From NCBI RefSeq assembly GCF_000764325.1, contig NZ_JMCG01000002.1, positions 620,001 to 684,000 on the forward strand: a stretch of DNA of 64,000 nt. The letters are read 5' to 3'. Positions 36,406-47,602 of this stretch are shown here, piece by piece. Below the pieces are notes generated by a model. That model saw only the letters and a list, made by a program, of their open reading frames with translations. It was not told the origin of the DNA and did not search any database. Both the position numbers and the translations under genes were made by a program. The first letter of the stretch is position 1. Each line of letters opens with the position of its first letter. Origin of the DNA: Vibrio navarrensis. Its GTDB lineage: Bacteria; Pseudomonadota; Gammaproteobacteria; Enterobacterales; Vibrionaceae.

Positions 36406-39126
36406 TTAATCGATGGTACGCTGAATCTCGATCGTTTCGAATACTTCGATCTGGTCGCCAACGCGAACATCGTTGTAGTTCTTAACGCCGATACCACACT
36501 CGTAGCCATTCTTAACTTCAGCAACGTCATCTTTAAAGCGACGTAGAGACTCAAGCTCACCTTCGTAAATAACCACGTTATCACGTAGTACGCGAATTGG
36601 TGCATTACGCTTGATCAGACCTTCAGTAACCATACAGCCTGCGATTGCGCCCAGTTTCGGAGACTTAAACACGTCACGAACTTCAGCTAGACCAATGATC
36701 TCTTGCTTGAATTCTGGAGCAAGCATACCGCTCATCGCTTGTTTCACTTCGTCAATCAGCTGATAGATGATTGAGTAGTAACGCAGATCAACGCTTGCCG
36801 CTTCGATTGCACGACGCGCAGATGCGTCAGCACGAACGTTAAAGCCAAGGATGATTGCGTTAGACGCTTCAGCCAATACCGCGTCAGTTTCAGTGATACC
36901 GCCAACACCAGAGCCAACAATGTTCACTTTCACTTCTTCCGTTGATAGTTTAACCAACGAATCTGCAATCGCTTCCACTGAACCTTGTACGTCCGCTTTC
37001 AGTACAATGTTCAACTCAGCCACATCACCTGCTGCCATGTTAGAGAACATGTTCTCAAGTTTAGACTTCTGCTGACGCGCCAGCTTGACTTCGCGGAACT
37101 TACCAGCACGGTAGTTTGCTACTTCACGCGCTTTACGCTCATCACGCACAACCGTTGCTTCGTCACCCGCCGCCGGAACACCAGACAGACCAAGCAATTC
37201 CACTGGGATTGATGGGCCCGCTTCGTTCACTTCGTTACCCAGTTCGTCGCGCATTGCACGTACACGGCCATATTCTTGACCACACAGTACTATATCGCCT
37301 TTACGTAGGGTACCTGATTGAACCAGAACCGTCGCCACTGGACCACGACCTTTATCAAGACGAGACTCAACCACCACACCAGAAGCCATACCGTCTTTCA
37401 CTGCCGTCAGTTCAAGGACTTCAGCTTGTAGTAGGATGGTCTCAAGCAGTTGATCAATGTTAGTACCTTTCTTCGCAGAGATGTGAACAAACATGTTCTC
37501 ACCGCCCCACTCTTCAGGCATAACGTCGTATTGAGCCAGCTCGTTTTTCACGTTGTCTGGATTCGCTTCTTCTTTATCGATCTTGTTCACTGCCACGATG
37601 AGAGGAACGCCAGCCGCTTTCGCGTGCTGAATCGCTTCCACAGTCTGTGGCATTACGCCATCATCGGCCGCAACGACAAGGACAACGATATCTGTTGCCT
37701 GAGCACCACGAGCACGCATGGCGGTAAACGCCGCGTGTCCAGGAGTATCCAGGAAAGTAATCATGCCGTTTGGCGTTTCTACGTGGTAAGCACCAATGTG
37801 CTGAGTAATACCACCCGCTTCGCCAGACGCAACGTGTGTGCGACGAATGTAGTCCAGAGTTGATGTCTTACCGTGGTCAACGTGGCCCATGATGGTCACA
37901 ACTGGGGCACGAGGTACGGATTCGAACTTGTCATCACGATCCGATAGAACCGCTTCCTCAAGCTCGTTCTCTTTACGCAGAACCACTTTGTGACCCATTT
38001 CTTCCGCAACCAATTGTGCAGTTTCTTGGTCGATCACTTGGTTGATGGTTGCCATCGCGCCCATCTTCATCATCACCTTGATGACTTCAGTCGCTTTTAC
38101 CGACATTTTGTTCGCCAGCTCAGAGACAATGATAGTCTCGCCAACAACTACATCGGATTTTGCCACAACAGCGGTCTTATCAAAGCCATGTTGCATTGAC
38201 TTCGGCTTAGACAGTTTGCCTTTACGTCCGCCTTTCCCGCCGCGCTGAACACGTGGGCCACCACGCTCATCATCTTCACTTGCTTTGGTCGATGATTTGG
38301 TTTTCTTCTTCTTGCGACGAGCGGCTTCTTCTTGACGATCTGCTTCATCTTCGGCTTCACGTGCGTATCGTGAAGTCGTTACATGGTAATCTGTATCTTC
38401 CATATCACCCTTTTTCTCTTCTGCAGCAGACCAACGCTCTTTGTTCTTTTCAGCCAATTCGCGAGCTTCCTCAAGCTTGCGCTGACTTTCCTCTTCAGCC
38501 TTACGCTTAGCTTCTTCTTCCTGACGACGTTTTAGCTCTTCGGCCTCTTTTCGCGCTGCTTCTTGCTTAATTTTTTCTTCTGCATCACGTTTTGCTTTTT
38601 CTTCAGCAGCACGTTCCGCTTTCTCTTGTGCGTCACGGTCAACCGATTTCTCAGCATCACGTTTTGCTTCGTCTGCGGCACGCTTTGCGGCTTCTTCCGC
38701 TTCACGTTTTGCCGCTTCTTCCGCTTCACGCTTCGCTGCTTCCTCGGCGGCACGTTTTGCGGCTTCTTCCGCTTCACGTTGCGCCGCTTCTTCAGCTTCG
38801 CGTTTTGCTTCGTCTTCGATTGTACTGCGTTTTACGTAGGTACGTTTCTTGCGCACTTCAACCTGAACATTCTTACTCTTACCGCCACCAGCGCTTACAC
38901 TAAGCGTGCTGCGAGTCTTACGCTGTAAAGTCAAGCGAGTCGGAGCCGTGTCACCTGACGTGTCGCCGTGCTCTTTTTTCAGATGAGAGAGAAGCTTCTG
39001 CTTCTCTTCATCGGTCACATTATCTGTGCTCGCTTTTTTCATTCCAGCATCAGCAAGTTGCTCTAATAAGCGGTCAACTGGCGTACCAATTTCTTCACTC
39101 AGTGCTTTAACTGTAAGTTGTGTCAT
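36406..39126 (-). CDS. infB: Translation initiation factor IF-2
   Basis: 906 residues. An N-terminal IF2-specific subdomain ([14 protein letters not shown]) is followed by a long charged Ala/Lys/Arg/Glu linker (about 105-280). The GTPase core has GHVDHGKT near 411, DTPGHAAF and NKID, and the C domains bind fMet-tRNA. The ATG at 39126 has GGGGAG upstream; an earlier in-frame start lies inside the nusA stop region. It is 23 nt after nusA. The linker is built from 24-bp tandem DNA repeats and may vary in length between strains. Confidence 0.96.
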   Translation of the reverse strand: MTQLTVKALSEEIGTPVDRLLEQLADAGMKKASTDNVTDEEKQKLLSHLKKEHGDTSGDTAPTRLTLQRKTRSTLSVSAGGGKSKNVQVEVRKKRTYVKRSTIEDEAKREAEEAAQREAEEAAKRAAEEAAKREAEEAAKREAEEAAKRAADEAKRDAEKSVDRDAQEKAERAAEEKAKRDAEEKIKQEAARKEAEELKRRQEEEAKRKAEEESQRKLEEARELAEKNKERWSAAEEKKGDMEDTDYHVTTSRYAREAEDEADRQEEAARRKKKKTKSSTKASEDDERGGPRVQRGGKGGRKGKLSKPKSMQHGFDKTAVVAKSDVVVGETIIVSELANKMSVKATEVIKVMMKMGAMATINQVIDQETAQLVAEEMGHKVVLRKENELEEAVLSDRDDKFESVPRAPVVTIMGHVDHGKTSTLDYIRRTHVASGEAGGITQHIGAYHVETPNGMITFLDTPGHAAFTAMRARGAQATDIVVLVVAADDGVMPQTVEAIQHAKAAGVPLIVAVNKIDKEEANPDNVKNELAQYDVMPEEWGGENMFVHISAKKGTNIDQLLETILLQAEVLELTAVKDGMASGVVVESRLDKGRGPVATVLVQSGTLRKGDIVLCGQEYGRVRAMRDELGNEVNEAGPSIPVELLGLSGVPAAGDEATVVRDERKAREVANYRAGKFREVKLARQQKSKLENMFSNMAAGDVAELNIVLKADVQGSVEAIADSLVKLSTEEVKVNIVGSGVGGITETDAVLAEASNAIILGFNVRADASARRAIEAASVDLRYYSIIYQLIDEVKQAMSGMLAPEFKQEIIGLAEVRDVFKSPKLGAIAGCMVTEGLIKRNAPIRVLRDNVVIYEGELESLRRFKDDVAEVKNGYECGIGVKNYNDVRVGDQIEVFETIEIQRTID
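38687..38806 (-). repeat. 24-bp tandem repeats in the IF-2 linker
   Basis: Five imperfect 24-nt units encode copies of an eight-residue block like AAKREAEE or AAKRAAEE. Partial units continue on both sides. They form a highly charged, probably helical linker between the N-terminal and GTPase parts of IF-2. Confidence 0.85.
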
Positions 39127-39149
39127 GCCGCTTTCTCCCCTTGCTGAAA

Positions 39150-40637
39150 TTATGCTTCTTCTCCGAACCAACAGATGTTACGTGCAGCCATGATGAGTTC
39201 ACCTGCGCGTGCTTCTGTTAGGCCTTCGATACCTTCTAAGTCATCAATACCCTGGTCAGCCAAATCTTCCAGTGTCGCAACACCTTTCGCCGCCAGTTTG
39301 AATGCCATTTCGCGCTCAAGTCCTTCAAGACCAAGCAGATCTTCTGCTGGTTCTAGGCCTTCAAACGCTTCTTCCTGTGCCAATGCGATAGTGGTCAATG
39401 CATCTTTTGCACGGCTACGTAGCTCCTCAATCAGATCCTCATCAAGACCTTCAATATCGAGTAATTCGTTGACAGGAACATAAGCAATCTCTTCCAGAGT
39501 AGAGAAGCCTTCTTCAACCAACAGTTGAGCGAAATCTTCTTCGATATCTAGATATTTCATGAAGTTATTAATAGACGCTTGAGACTCTTCAGCGTGCTTC
39601 TTCTGCAGATCTTCAACCGTCATGACGTTCAGTTCCCAACCTGTTAGCTGAGAAGCCAAACGAACGTTTTGACCGTTACGGCCGATCGCTTGCGCTAGGT
39701 TACCCGCTTCTACTGCAATATCCATTGAGTGTGCATCTTCGTCTACAATGATCGATGCTACATCCGCTGGCGCCATCGCGTTAATCACGAATTGCGCTGG
39801 GTTATCATCCCAAAGAACGATGTCAATACGCTCACCGCCAAGTTCGCCAGACACCGCCTGGACACGAGCGCCACGCATACCAACACAAGCGCCGACAGGG
39901 TCAATACGTCTGTCATTGGTTTTGACGGCGATCTTAGCACGAGAGCCTGGGTCACGTGCAGCGCCTTTTAGTTCAATAATCTCTTCCGCAATTTCTGGCA
40001 CTTCGACGCGGAATAGCTCTGCCAGCATTTCTGGCTTAGAACGCGTGATAAACAGTTGGAAGCCACGAGCTTCTGGCGCAACTTTGTACAGTAGGCCGCG
40101 AACACGGTCACCCGGGCGGAAGTTTTCACGTGGTAGCTGATCATCACGAAGAATCACCGCTTCAGCGTTGTTACCGAGATCCAGCACAACCGTTTCACGG
40201 TTTACTTTCTTCACTACACCCGTGATCAGATCGCCTTCATTGTCGATAAACTGCTCGACGATCTGTGCGCGCTCAGCTTCACGGACTTTTTGTACGATCA
40301 CTTGTTTTGCGGTTTGCGTGGTGATGCGGTCAAATGTGACTGATTCAATCTTATCTTCGATATAGTCACCAATCTCAACCGAATCATCGTCAAAGCTCGC
40401 CGCTTCAAACGAGATCTCTTTGGTTGGGTTTTCGACATTCTCTACCACTAACCAGCGGCGGAAAGTTTCGAATTCACCCGTTTTACGATCGATAGCAACA
40501 CGCACATCAATTTCAATTTCGTATTTTTTCTTAGTTGATGTCGCCAGAGCAATTTCTAGCGCTTCAAAGATACGCTCACGAGGTACCGCTTTTTCGTTGG
40601 ATACCGCTTCTGCTACCGCTAAAATTTCTTTACTCAT
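39150..40637 (-). CDS. nusA: Transcription termination/antitermination factor NusA
   Basis: 495 residues. An RNA-polymerase-binding N domain (to about 130), an S1 domain (about 135-200), two KH domains ([15 protein letters not shown] and [18 protein letters not shown]) and two acidic C-terminal repeats (about 365-490) can be placed. NusA promotes pausing and hairpin termination, and antitermination with partners. It is second in the rimP-nusA-infB operon. The hairpins upstream of rimP would be natural targets for NusA feedback control. Confidence 0.97.
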   Translation of the reverse strand: MSKEILAVAEAVSNEKAVPRERIFEALEIALATSTKKKYEIEIDVRVAIDRKTGEFETFRRWLVVENVENPTKEISFEAASFDDDSVEIGDYIEDKIESVTFDRITTQTAKQVIVQKVREAERAQIVEQFIDNEGDLITGVVKKVNRETVVLDLGNNAEAVILRDDQLPRENFRPGDRVRGLLYKVAPEARGFQLFITRSKPEMLAELFRVEVPEIAEEIIELKGAARDPGSRAKIAVKTNDRRIDPVGACVGMRGARVQAVSGELGGERIDIVLWDDNPAQFVINAMAPADVASIIVDEDAHSMDIAVEAGNLAQAIGRNGQNVRLASQLTGWELNVMTVEDLQKKHAEESQASINNFMKYLDIEEDFAQLLVEEGFSTLEEIAYVPVNELLDIEGLDEDLIEELRSRAKDALTTIALAQEEAFEGLEPAEDLLGLEGLEREMAFKLAAKGVATLEDLADQGIDDLEGIEGLTEARAGELIMAARNICWFGEEA

Positions 40638-40673
40638 TTAATTAGCCTCTAAGCTGAAAACTTTTTTAGGGAA

Positions 40674-41129
40674 CTAAAATTTAGGGATCAGGTTAGCTTT
40701 TGAAATATTGCTCAGAGCAAATTCTTCCTGCTGTCCATCAACGATAACCATGATGGTTTCGCCATCCACACCCTGGATAACACCTTTCCATTTACGGCGG
40801 TTACTTGCAGCCATTTTCAAAACGATGCTGACCTCGTGACCAATAAAGTGCTCATAATGTGCTGGCTTAAAGAGCGGCCTGTCCAAACCTGGTGAAGAAA
40901 CTTCCAAGTTGTAGGCCACAGTGATCGGATCTTCAACATCCAGCACGGCACTGACTTGACGGCTAACTTCGGCGCAATCTTCAACCGTAATTCCGTTTTC
41001 ATGATCAATGTAAATACGTAATGTTGAGTGTTCACCTGCGCGGATAAACTCTAATCCAACTAGTTCATAGCCTGAAGCACCGACTGGCGCTTCAAGCATT
41101 TCAGTAAGTTGTCTCTCTAAACCAGTCAT
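40674..41129 (-). CDS. rimP: Ribosome maturation factor RimP
   Basis: 151 residues, with [22 protein letters not shown] near the N terminus and the [10 protein letters not shown] motif typical of RimP. It helps 30S assembly. It is the first protein gene of the operon that continues into nusA. The ATG at 41129 has GGAGTGG about 7 nt upstream. A run of hairpins lies between it and the upstream tRNA genes. Confidence 0.95.
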   Translation of the reverse strand: MTGLERQLTEMLEAPVGASGYELVGLEFIRAGEHSTLRIYIDHENGITVEDCAEVSRQVSAVLDVEDPITVAYNLEVSSPGLDRPLFKPAHYEHFIGHEVSIVLKMAASNRRKWKGVIQGVDGETIMVIVDGQQEEFALSNISKANLIPKF

Positions 41130-41147
41130 TTAAACCACTCCAGAAAC

Positions 41148-41167
41148 AAAAAAAGGGCTCAGAGCCC
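41148..41167 (-). terminator. Leader hairpin with T tract before rimP
   Basis: On the minus strand a small stem GGGCT-CTG-AGCCC is followed by seven T residues, 19 nt before the rimP start. It looks like a short intrinsic terminator or attenuator inside the leader. Confidence 0.6.
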
Positions 41168-41187
41168 AATACTAAAACCAAGCAACT

Positions 41188-41218
41188 ATCTGAATTTCCT
41201 AAAAAGGAAGATTCAGAT
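41188..41218 (-). other. Leader hairpin before rimP without T tract
   Basis: ATCTGAATTTCCT pairs with AGGAAGATTCAGAT, with one bulged base, around a short A-rich loop. It lies between two terminator-like hairpins in the rimP leader. No T run follows, so it may be an RNA processing stem rather than a terminator. Confidence 0.6.
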
Positions 41219-41221
41219 AAC

Positions 41222-41252
41222 AAAAAACCCCGATTTAGTCGGGGTTTTTTGT
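41222..41252. terminator. Intrinsic terminator after the tRNA-fMet gene
   Basis: AAAAAACCCCGA-TTTAG-TCGGGGTTTTTT is a strong symmetric hairpin with T runs on both strands. It begins 90 nt downstream of tRNA-fMet and would partly or fully separate the tRNA genes from rimP-nusA-infB. Confidence 0.88.
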
Positions 41253-41341
41253 TGCTGGACCCTGAAATGTTAAGCGTCCAATAACACTTAACTGTAGTGT
41301 GGTTAGCACTACGACAAACTTGCAGAGCATCTCAAGGAGAT

Positions 41342-41418
<77 letters not shown>

Positions 41419-41474
41419 TCCGACTTGCTGTGCATTATACGCGCAACAGCAGTATTTACAAGTTTGTAAATCAA

Positions 41475-41558
41475 TGGTGCCGAGAGAGGGACTCGAACCC
41501 TCACACCATAGGCGCTAGCACCTCATGCTAGTGTGTCTACCAATTTCACCATCTCGGC
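41475..41558 (-). tRNA. leuU: tRNA-Leu (GAG)
   Basis: 84 nt including CCA, with the long variable arm of class II tRNAs. The anticodon stem CTAGC / GCTAG encloses ATGAGGT, giving anticodon GAG. The acceptor stem GCCGAGA / TCTCGGC is perfect. It lies between secG and tRNA-fMet, as leuU does in E. coli. Confidence 0.95.
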
Positions 41559-41570
41559 AATCAAATCTGA

Positions 41571-41903
41571 TTAGTGAGGAATTTCGTCTGACTGAGCAGG
41601 CTTATCACTCACATTGTCCTGAACTTGTTCGATAACTTGACCCTGCGTTGGATCAACCCATTGAGACTCAACTTTGTGTGTTGACATACGTCCAAGCAAC
41701 AAGCTCACAACAAAAAATACGGTTGCTAAAATAGCAGTCGTTCTGGTTAGGAAGTTTCCTGAGCCGCTTGCACCAAACACGGTGTTTGAGGCACCAGCAC
41801 CGAATGAAGCTCCCATGTCTGCGCCTTTACCTTGCTGAATCAACACGAGGCCAATCACACCAAGCGCTGCCAACAGGTAAATCACAAGTAGAACTGTAAA
41901 CAT
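41571..41903 (-). CDS. secG: Protein translocase subunit SecG
   Basis: 110 residues with two membrane helices (about 3-22 and 53-73) and the [22 protein letters not shown] cytosolic loop that is the SecG signature. SecG assists SecYE-driven protein export. It is followed 12 nt later by the tRNA-Leu gene, the same secG-leuU-metY order as in E. coli. Confidence 0.95.
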   Translation of the reverse strand: MFTVLLVIYLLAALGVIGLVLIQQGKGADMGASFGAGASNTVFGASGSGNFLTRTTAILATVFFVVSLLLGRMSTHKVESQWVDPTQGQVIEQVQDNVSDKPAQSDEIPH

Positions 41904-42104
41904 TTTTCCACCTATGTTCCGATTTGTTGAGCCAGCGCCGTTTTTCGCTCTAGAAACAGAGCATTAAAACAAGGCTAGCGTCCTCCTAACTGAAGGCCGA
42001 GCAATACTATCGAAAGCATGCTGTGCTGACAAGCGAAAATTAAGAAAAAATCCTCACTCAAGCATCAAGCGGTCAAAAAAGGGACAAATCGGAAGTTTTG
42101 CTAC

Positions 42105-42130
42105 TAAAAGAGCCATCCATTGATGGCTCT
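42105..42130 (-). terminator. Intrinsic terminator of glmM
   Basis: On the minus strand the stem AGAGCCATC-AATG-GATGGCTCT is followed by TTTAG, 21 nt after the glmM stop. The 200 nt from here to secG should hold the secG promoter, which I cannot place firmly. Confidence 0.75.
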
Positions 42131-42150
42131 GAGGTAAAGTGCGCCAACCG

Positions 42151-43491
42151 TTAGCAGTTCGCTTTTACCGCATCGGCGATTTTAAGAGCACTCTGAGTGA
42201 CCAGTTCTGCATCTTCACCTTCCACCATCACGCGCAGCAGCGGTTCAGTTCCAGATTTACGCAACAGCACTCGGCCTTTGCTGCCAAGTACATTTTCCAC
42301 TTCCGTCACCGCCTGCTTAACGGCATCGGCTTCGAGTGGATTACTGTCGCCGGAAAAACGTACGTTTTCCAATACTTGAGGGTAGAGTGTCATCCCTTGC
42401 GAAAGGTCATGCAAGGTCATTGAGCTACCAACAACCGACGCCAACACTTGTAAGGCCGCCACAATGGCGTCTCCCGTAGTGACTTTATCGAGTAAAATGA
42501 CATGGCCTGAGTTTTCTGCTCCGATTTTCCAGCCTTTTTCCAAAAGCTTTTCCATCACATAGCGGTCACCCACGGCAGCGCGAACAAAGGGAATACCTAA
42601 CTGTTTAAGGCCATTTTCCATGCCAAGGTTGGTCATCAATGTTCCAACCACTCCACCTTTCAATTCGCCACGACGCAATGCATCACGAGCAATGATGTAA
42701 GCAATCTGATCGCCATCGACCTTGTTACCAAGATGATCGACCATAATAATGCGGTCACCGTCGCCGTCAAATGCTAAACCTAGGTCAGCATTTTCTTCTA
42801 CTACGCGCTTTTGTAATGCACGCACATCGGTTGCGCCCACTTCGTGGTTGATGTTAATTCCGTTCGGTTCAACCCCCATTGCTATGACGTCGGCACCCAG
42901 TTCAGAAAAGACACTCGGTGCAATGTGGTAGGTGGCACCATTGGCACAATCAACCACAATTTTGAGCCCTGAAAGGTTTAAGGCCGAGGGGAAGGTACCT
43001 TTACAAAACTCAATGTATCGGCCTGCGGCGTCATTTAAACGCGTTGCTTTACCAAGAGCCGCAGATTCAACACATTCGATCTCTTTGTCTAGCTCTGCTT
43101 CAATCGCCAGTTCAACGTCATCGGGTAATTTGGTTCCTTCGGAAGAGAAGAACTTAATGCCATTGTCGTAATAAGGGTTATGTGATGCCGAGATCACGAT
43201 CCCCGCCTCTGCGCGAAAAGTTTGCGTTAAATACGCCACCGCTGGGGTTGGCATCGGGCCAGTGAAAGTGGCTTTTAAACCTGCCGCCGCCAAGCCCGCC
43301 TCAAGGGCCGACTCCAGCATATAACCAGAAATACGCGTATCTTTGCCAATAATCACTTTTTTTGTGCCCTGTTTGGCGAGGACACGCCCCGCCGCCCAGC
43401 CAAGTTTTAGTACAAAGTCCGGAGTGATTGGGTACTGCCCAACTTTTCCACGCACACCATCAGTACCAAAGTAACGTCTTTTTTCTGACAT
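42151..43491 (-). CDS. glmM: Phosphoglucosamine mutase
   Basis: 446 residues. The phosphoserine loop is [12 protein letters not shown] (near residue 102), the metal loop FDGDGDR (near 240), and [12 protein letters not shown] the C-terminal phosphate site. It converts glucosamine-6-phosphate to -1-phosphate for UDP-GlcNAc, hence peptidoglycan and LPS. It follows folP by 27 nt, as in the E. coli ftsH-folP-glmM cluster. Confidence 0.96.
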   Translation of the reverse strand: MSEKRRYFGTDGVRGKVGQYPITPDFVLKLGWAAGRVLAKQGTKKVIIGKDTRISGYMLESALEAGLAAAGLKATFTGPMPTPAVAYLTQTFRAEAGIVISASHNPYYDNGIKFFSSEGTKLPDDVELAIEAELDKEIECVESAALGKATRLNDAAGRYIEFCKGTFPSALNLSGLKIVVDCANGATYHIAPSVFSELGADVIAMGVEPNGININHEVGATDVRALQKRVVEENADLGLAFDGDGDRIIMVDHLGNKVDGDQIAYIIARDALRRGELKGGVVGTLMTNLGMENGLKQLGIPFVRAAVGDRYVMEKLLEKGWKIGAENSGHVILLDKVTTGDAIVAALQVLASVVGSSMTLHDLSQGMTLYPQVLENVRFSGDSNPLEADAVKQAVTEVENVLGSKGRVLLRKSGTEPLLRVMVEGEDAELVTQSALKIADAVKANC

Positions 43492-43518
43492 AGTTTTCCC
43501 TTTATTTTTCTTCTCGGC

Positions 43519-44349
43519 TCAGTGGTTATTCTTCATCATTTGAATGATTTTCATCGCTTCAACCGTCTCTTCAACGTCATGGACGCGAATGATCTGAGCC
43601 CCTTTCAAAGCAGCAATGGTGGCACATGTTACACTAGCGACCATGCAATCGGCAGGCTTTTTATCCAACAATTTAAAGATCATCGATTTGCGCGACATCC
43701 CAGCCAGCAGTGGCAAACCAAACTGGTGGAAGGATTCGAGATGCGCAAGAAGGTGGTAGTTGTGTTCGAGCGTTTTTCCAAAACCAAAGCCAGGATCCAA
43801 AATCAACAACTCTTTTGCTATCCCGGCTTGTTCGCACACTTTCACTCTTTCACGGAGGAACTCACCGACTTCTCGCAGTACATCTTGATAGTTAGGGCTA
43901 TGTTGCATACTTCGAGGCTGACCTTGCATGTGCATCAAGCAAATTGGCACTTGTGCTTTAGCGGCAATCTCTAAGGCGCCTGGCTCTTGCAACGCGCGAA
44001 TGTCATTAATCAGATCAGCGCCTGCCTCTATGGCTTGGCGCATTACTTCTGCTTTACTGGTATCAACCGATATCCAGACATCAGAACTTGCTCGGATCGC
44101 TTTAACGACAGGAATCACTCGATTGAGCTCTTCTTCTAATGACACTTCCGGCGCTCCTGGGCGAGTCGATTCACCACCAATATCAATGATGGTTGCCCCC
44201 GCTTGGATCAACTTCTCCACTTGGCGAAGCGCAGCGTCCAAGTGCGTAAACTGCCCACCATCAGAAAAAGAGTCTGGCGTGACGTTGAGAATTCCCATTA
44301 TTTGTGGGGTAGAAAGGTCTAGTTGTTTTTTATGAGAACGTAAAATCAT
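43519..44349 (-). CDS. folP: Dihydropteroate synthase
   Basis: 276 residues, TIM barrel. The pterin and pyrophosphate motifs GILNVTPDSFSDGG and GGESTRPGA are near the N terminus, and LDPGFGFGK and MSRKSM follow. It joins p-aminobenzoate to the pterin in folate synthesis and is the sulfonamide target. The start MILRSHKKQLDL has no visible Shine-Dalgarno and lies 12 nt after the T run of a terminator that follows ftsH, so its expression may be limited. Confidence 0.94.
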   Translation of the reverse strand: MILRSHKKQLDLSTPQIMGILNVTPDSFSDGGQFTHLDAALRQVEKLIQAGATIIDIGGESTRPGAPEVSLEEELNRVIPVVKAIRASSDVWISVDTSKAEVMRQAIEAGADLINDIRALQEPGALEIAAKAQVPICLMHMQGQPRSMQHSPNYQDVLREVGEFLRERVKVCEQAGIAKELLILDPGFGFGKTLEHNYHLLAHLESFHQFGLPLLAGMSRKSMIFKLLDKKPADCMVASVTCATIAALKGAQIIRVHDVEETVEAMKIIQMMKNNH

Positions 44350-44360
44350 AGCAATAAATA

Positions 44361-44384
44361 CAAAAAACCCGAGTTTCCTCGGGG
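44361..44384 (-). terminator. Terminator between ftsH and folP
   Basis: On the minus strand CCCGAG-GAAA-CTCGGG, a GNRA tetraloop stem, is followed by six T residues. It ends 12 nt before the folP start codon, leaving no room for a separate promoter. Confidence 0.82.
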
Positions 44385-44404
44385 CTTTCCTTGATAGTTA
44401 ACCG

Positions 44405-46360
44405 TTATTCTGCATCTTTTTTATCTGCAGCCTCAACCGTTGATTCATCAACTTGCTCAGGTTTTTCGACTTTTGCTTCCGCATTCGCTTCTGGTGCAGC
44501 GGATTTCTCAGGCTGTGAATTGACGTGATCCGCCCAGCCTGCAGGCTCTCGAATCACTTCTTTACGCGCCATAAGATCATCAATCTGGCCAGCATCGATC
44601 GTTTCATACTTCATCAACGCATCTTTCATTGCGTGCATGATGTCCATATTGTCGATCAGAATCTGTCTCGCACGCTCGTAGTTACGGTCAATCAACTGAC
44701 GTACTTCATCATCGATGAGTTTTGCAGTGTCATCCGACATATGTTTGGTCTGTGTCACACTGCGTCCTAAGAAGACTTCACCCTCATCTTCGGCATATAG
44801 CATCGGACCCAGTTTTTCAGAGAAGCCCCACTGAGTGACCATTTTACGAGCGATATCTGTCGCGCGTTCAATGTCATTTGATGCGCCAGTAGACACTTTG
44901 TCTGCACCATAAATCAGCTCTTCAGCTAAACGACCGCCATACAGGCTTGAGATCATCGACTCAAGGTGCTGACGAGACATGCTGACACGGTCTTGCTCTG
45001 GCAAGTACATAGTCACACCCAATGCACGACCACGCGGAATGATCGAAACTTTGTAGACTGGGTCATGTTCAGGCACCAAACGGCCAACAATTGCATGACC
45101 CGCTTCGTGATACGCCGTCGATTCTTTGGTTTCTTCTGACATCACCATAGAACGGCGCTCTGCACCCATCATGATTTTGTCTTTCGCCAGCTCGAACTCA
45201 ACCATAGATACATTACGTTTGTTACCTCTGGCCGCAAACAGAGCCGCTTCGTTGACCAAGTTGGCCAAATCGGCGCCTGAGAAACCAGGAGTACCACGTG
45301 CGATCAATGAAGGCTCAACATCCCCCGCCAGCGGTACTTTACGCATGTGTACTTTGAGAATTTGTTCACGTCCACGGACATCTGGTAAACCAACCACAAC
45401 CTGACGGTCGAAACGGCCAGGACGCAACAACGCAGGGTCTAGTACATCAGGACGGTTAGTCGCGGCAATGACAATAATGCCTTCGTTGCCTTCAAAGCCA
45501 TCCATCTCCACCAACATTTGGTTCAACGTTTGTTCGCGTTCATCGTGACCACCACCAACACCAGCACCACGTTGGCGACCAACCGCATCGATTTCATCAA
45601 TAAAGATGATACATGGCGAGGCTTTTTTCGCTTGCTCAAACATATCGCGAACACGAGAAGCACCGACACCGACAAACATCTCAACGAAATCAGAACCAGA
45701 GATAGTAAAGAACGGTACTTTCGCTTCACCAGCAATCGCTTTAGCTAACAACGTCTTACCCGTACCAGGAGGTCCGACCATCAAAACGCCCGTCGGAATC
45801 TTACCACCGAGCTTTTGGAAACGGCTCGGATCGCGCAGATAATCGACAAGCTCTTTGACGTCTTCTTTGGCTTCATCACAGCCCGCCACATCTCCAAATG
45901 TCGTTTTGATTTGCTCTTCGCTCATCATGCGAGCTTTGCTCTTGCCGAATGACATGGCGCCTTTGCCGCCGCCGCCTTGCATCTGACGCATGAAGAAAAT
46001 CCATACACCAATCAGAAGGATCATTGGGAACCAAGAGATAAAGATGGTGCCAAGTAGACTCTGCTCTTCTGGAGGCGTACCTTGCACTTTCACATTTTGG
46101 TTAATCAGGTCATCAAGTAGCTTTTGGTCGTACACAGGCATATAAGTGACGAACTTCGCACCTCCGCCTCGGCGAACAAAACTAATTTCACCATTGTTAA
46201 AGGTTGCTTCCTGAATCTGGCCTTGGCCAACTTCCTGTACAAATGTGGTGTAATCAACTGCTCTGCCGTTACTCTCACCAGGGCCAAAGCTCTGAAATAC
46301 CGACATTAAAACCACAGCGATAACCAGCCACAGAATTAGATTTTTTGCCATGTCACTCAA
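44405..46360 (-). CDS. ftsH: ATP-dependent zinc metalloprotease FtsH
   Basis: 651 residues, a membrane-bound AAA+ protease that degrades LpxC, sigma-32 and damaged membrane proteins. Two N-terminal helices (about 6-22 and 102-122) flank a periplasmic loop. Walker A GPPGTGKT, Walker B IIFIDEID, the RPGRFDRQ second region of homology and the zinc site HEAGH (near 418) are intact. The C-terminal tail is acidic and Ala/Glu/Lys rich. It is downstream of rlmE on the same strand. Confidence 0.97.
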   Translation of the reverse strand: MSDMAKNLILWLVIAVVLMSVFQSFGPGESNGRAVDYTTFVQEVGQGQIQEATFNNGEISFVRRGGGAKFVTYMPVYDQKLLDDLINQNVKVQGTPPEEQSLLGTIFISWFPMILLIGVWIFFMRQMQGGGGKGAMSFGKSKARMMSEEQIKTTFGDVAGCDEAKEDVKELVDYLRDPSRFQKLGGKIPTGVLMVGPPGTGKTLLAKAIAGEAKVPFFTISGSDFVEMFVGVGASRVRDMFEQAKKASPCIIFIDEIDAVGRQRGAGVGGGHDEREQTLNQMLVEMDGFEGNEGIIVIAATNRPDVLDPALLRPGRFDRQVVVGLPDVRGREQILKVHMRKVPLAGDVEPSLIARGTPGFSGADLANLVNEAALFAARGNKRNVSMVEFELAKDKIMMGAERRSMVMSEETKESTAYHEAGHAIVGRLVPEHDPVYKVSIIPRGRALGVTMYLPEQDRVSMSRQHLESMISSLYGGRLAEELIYGADKVSTGASNDIERATDIARKMVTQWGFSEKLGPMLYAEDEGEVFLGRSVTQTKHMSDDTAKLIDDEVRQLIDRNYERARQILIDNMDIMHAMKDALMKYETIDAGQIDDLMARKEVIREPAGWADHVNSQPEKSAAPEANAEAKVEKPEQVDESTVEAADKKDAE

Positions 46361-46459
46361 GGTGTCAGCCTCTCGATAACTAATTGTAATTAAAGGTAGG
46401 GTACTACAGTTTGTAACCTGTATCTATAGTGTTAACTTTGCCCTGCTAGAGCTAAATAG

Positions 46460-47089
46460 TTAACCTTTGTAACCAGTGGCTACAACAAAGACTTCGCGTG
46501 AACGCGCTCGCGATGACTCTGGTTTTCTGATTTTAACGACCTTAAACATGTCGCGAACGCTTTTAACGTACTCATCAAAGCCTTCCCCCTGGAAAACCTT
46601 GACCACAAAGCTACCATTAGGCGCCAGAACTTGTCGACACATATCTAGAGCTAATTCAACCAAGTACATAGCCCGTGGTTGATCGACCGAGTTGTTGCCC
46701 GCAATATTTGGTGCCATGTCAGACATAACCACGTCCACCATCGAAGGTTGGATTCGCTCCAAAAGCGCTTCTAGTACAGCGTCATCGCGAAAATCGCCTT
46801 GTAAAAAACTAACGCCGGCAATCGGATCCATGGGTAACAAATCACACGCAATCACTTGTCCTTGTTCGCCGAGAATCTTAGCCGCATACTGAGACCAACC
46901 ACCAGGTGCCGCCCCTAAATCCACAACGGTCATTCCTGGTTTTAACAACTTATCTTTCGTTTGAATCTCTTCAATTTTAAAGTAAGCACGAGAACGATAG
47001 CCTTTCTTTCTGGCCTCATTGGCATACTTATCATCAAAGTGCTCTTTTAACCAACGGCCAGAACTGGCCGAATGTTTCTGTTTACTCAT
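46460..47089 (-). CDS. rlmE: 23S rRNA 2'-O-ribose methyltransferase (U2552)
   Basis: 209 residues, RrmJ/FtsJ family. The SAM loop is [13 protein letters not shown] (about 55-67), and the catalytic Lys/Asp set includes MSDMAPN and KVFQGEGF. It methylates U2552 of the 23S A loop late in 50S assembly. It is divergent from yhbY and upstream of ftsH, as in E. coli. Confidence 0.96.
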   Translation of the reverse strand: MSKQKHSASSGRWLKEHFDDKYANEARKKGYRSRAYFKIEEIQTKDKLLKPGMTVVDLGAAPGGWSQYAAKILGEQGQVIACDLLPMDPIAGVSFLQGDFRDDAVLEALLERIQPSMVDVVMSDMAPNIAGNNSVDQPRAMYLVELALDMCRQVLAPNGSFVVKVFQGEGFDEYVKSVRDMFKVVKIRKPESSRARSREVFVVATGYKG

Positions 47090-47227
47090 TCTAATCTCAA
47101 CGAAGCTGTTTGCAGACCTATTACTTTGATAGGCAGACTCTATCGCTCAATAAATTATAGTCTTCAGCAATAGATGGCGCTAAAATAGGTTTTTTCAACC
47201 CTTAGTTTAAATAAAAATGGCGGCGGA

Positions 47228-47524
47228 ATGAACCTAAGCACCAAACAAAAGCAGCACCTAAAAGGCCTAGCTCACAGTTTAAAACCTGTTGTGCTCATGG
47301 GCGCAAATGGACTTACAGAAGCCGTGCTTGCCGAAATCGAAATCGCACTTAATTTTCACGAACTGATCAAAGTGAAGATTGCTTCTGAAGAGCGTGAAAC
47401 AAAGCTGCTGATTGTCGATGCGATTGTTCGTGAAACTGGCGCGGAGAAAGTACAAGTAATCGGTAAAACTCTGGTACTTTTCCGTCAATCGGAACAACGT
47501 AAAATCGAACTTCCACGTAAGTAA
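47228..47524 (+). CDS. yhbY: RNA-binding CRM-domain protein YhbY
   Basis: 98 residues forming one CRM domain. KGLAHSLKPVVLMGANGLTEAV contains the GxxG RNA-binding loop, and VQVIGKTLVLFRQ closes the fold. YhbY associates with pre-50S particles. It is divergent from rlmE, another 50S maturation factor. The start follows GGCGGAATG. Confidence 0.92.
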   Translation: MNLSTKQKQHLKGLAHSLKPVVLMGANGLTEAVLAEIEIALNFHELIKVKIASEERETKLLIVDAIVRETGAEKVQVIGKTLVLFRQSEQRKIELPRK

Positions 47525-47554
47525 TGACGATATTTACGTAAGCAACGAACAAAA

Positions 47555-47581
47555 GAAAGGTCGCGCAGTGCGACCTTTTTC
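47555..47581. terminator. Bidirectional terminator between yhbY and greA
   Basis: AAAGGTCGC-GCAGT-GCGACCTTT with flanking A and T runs lies 30 nt after yhbY and 21 nt after the convergent greA. Confidence 0.88.
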
Positions 47582-47602
47582 GTAATTTTATTTATCAAAC
47601 GC

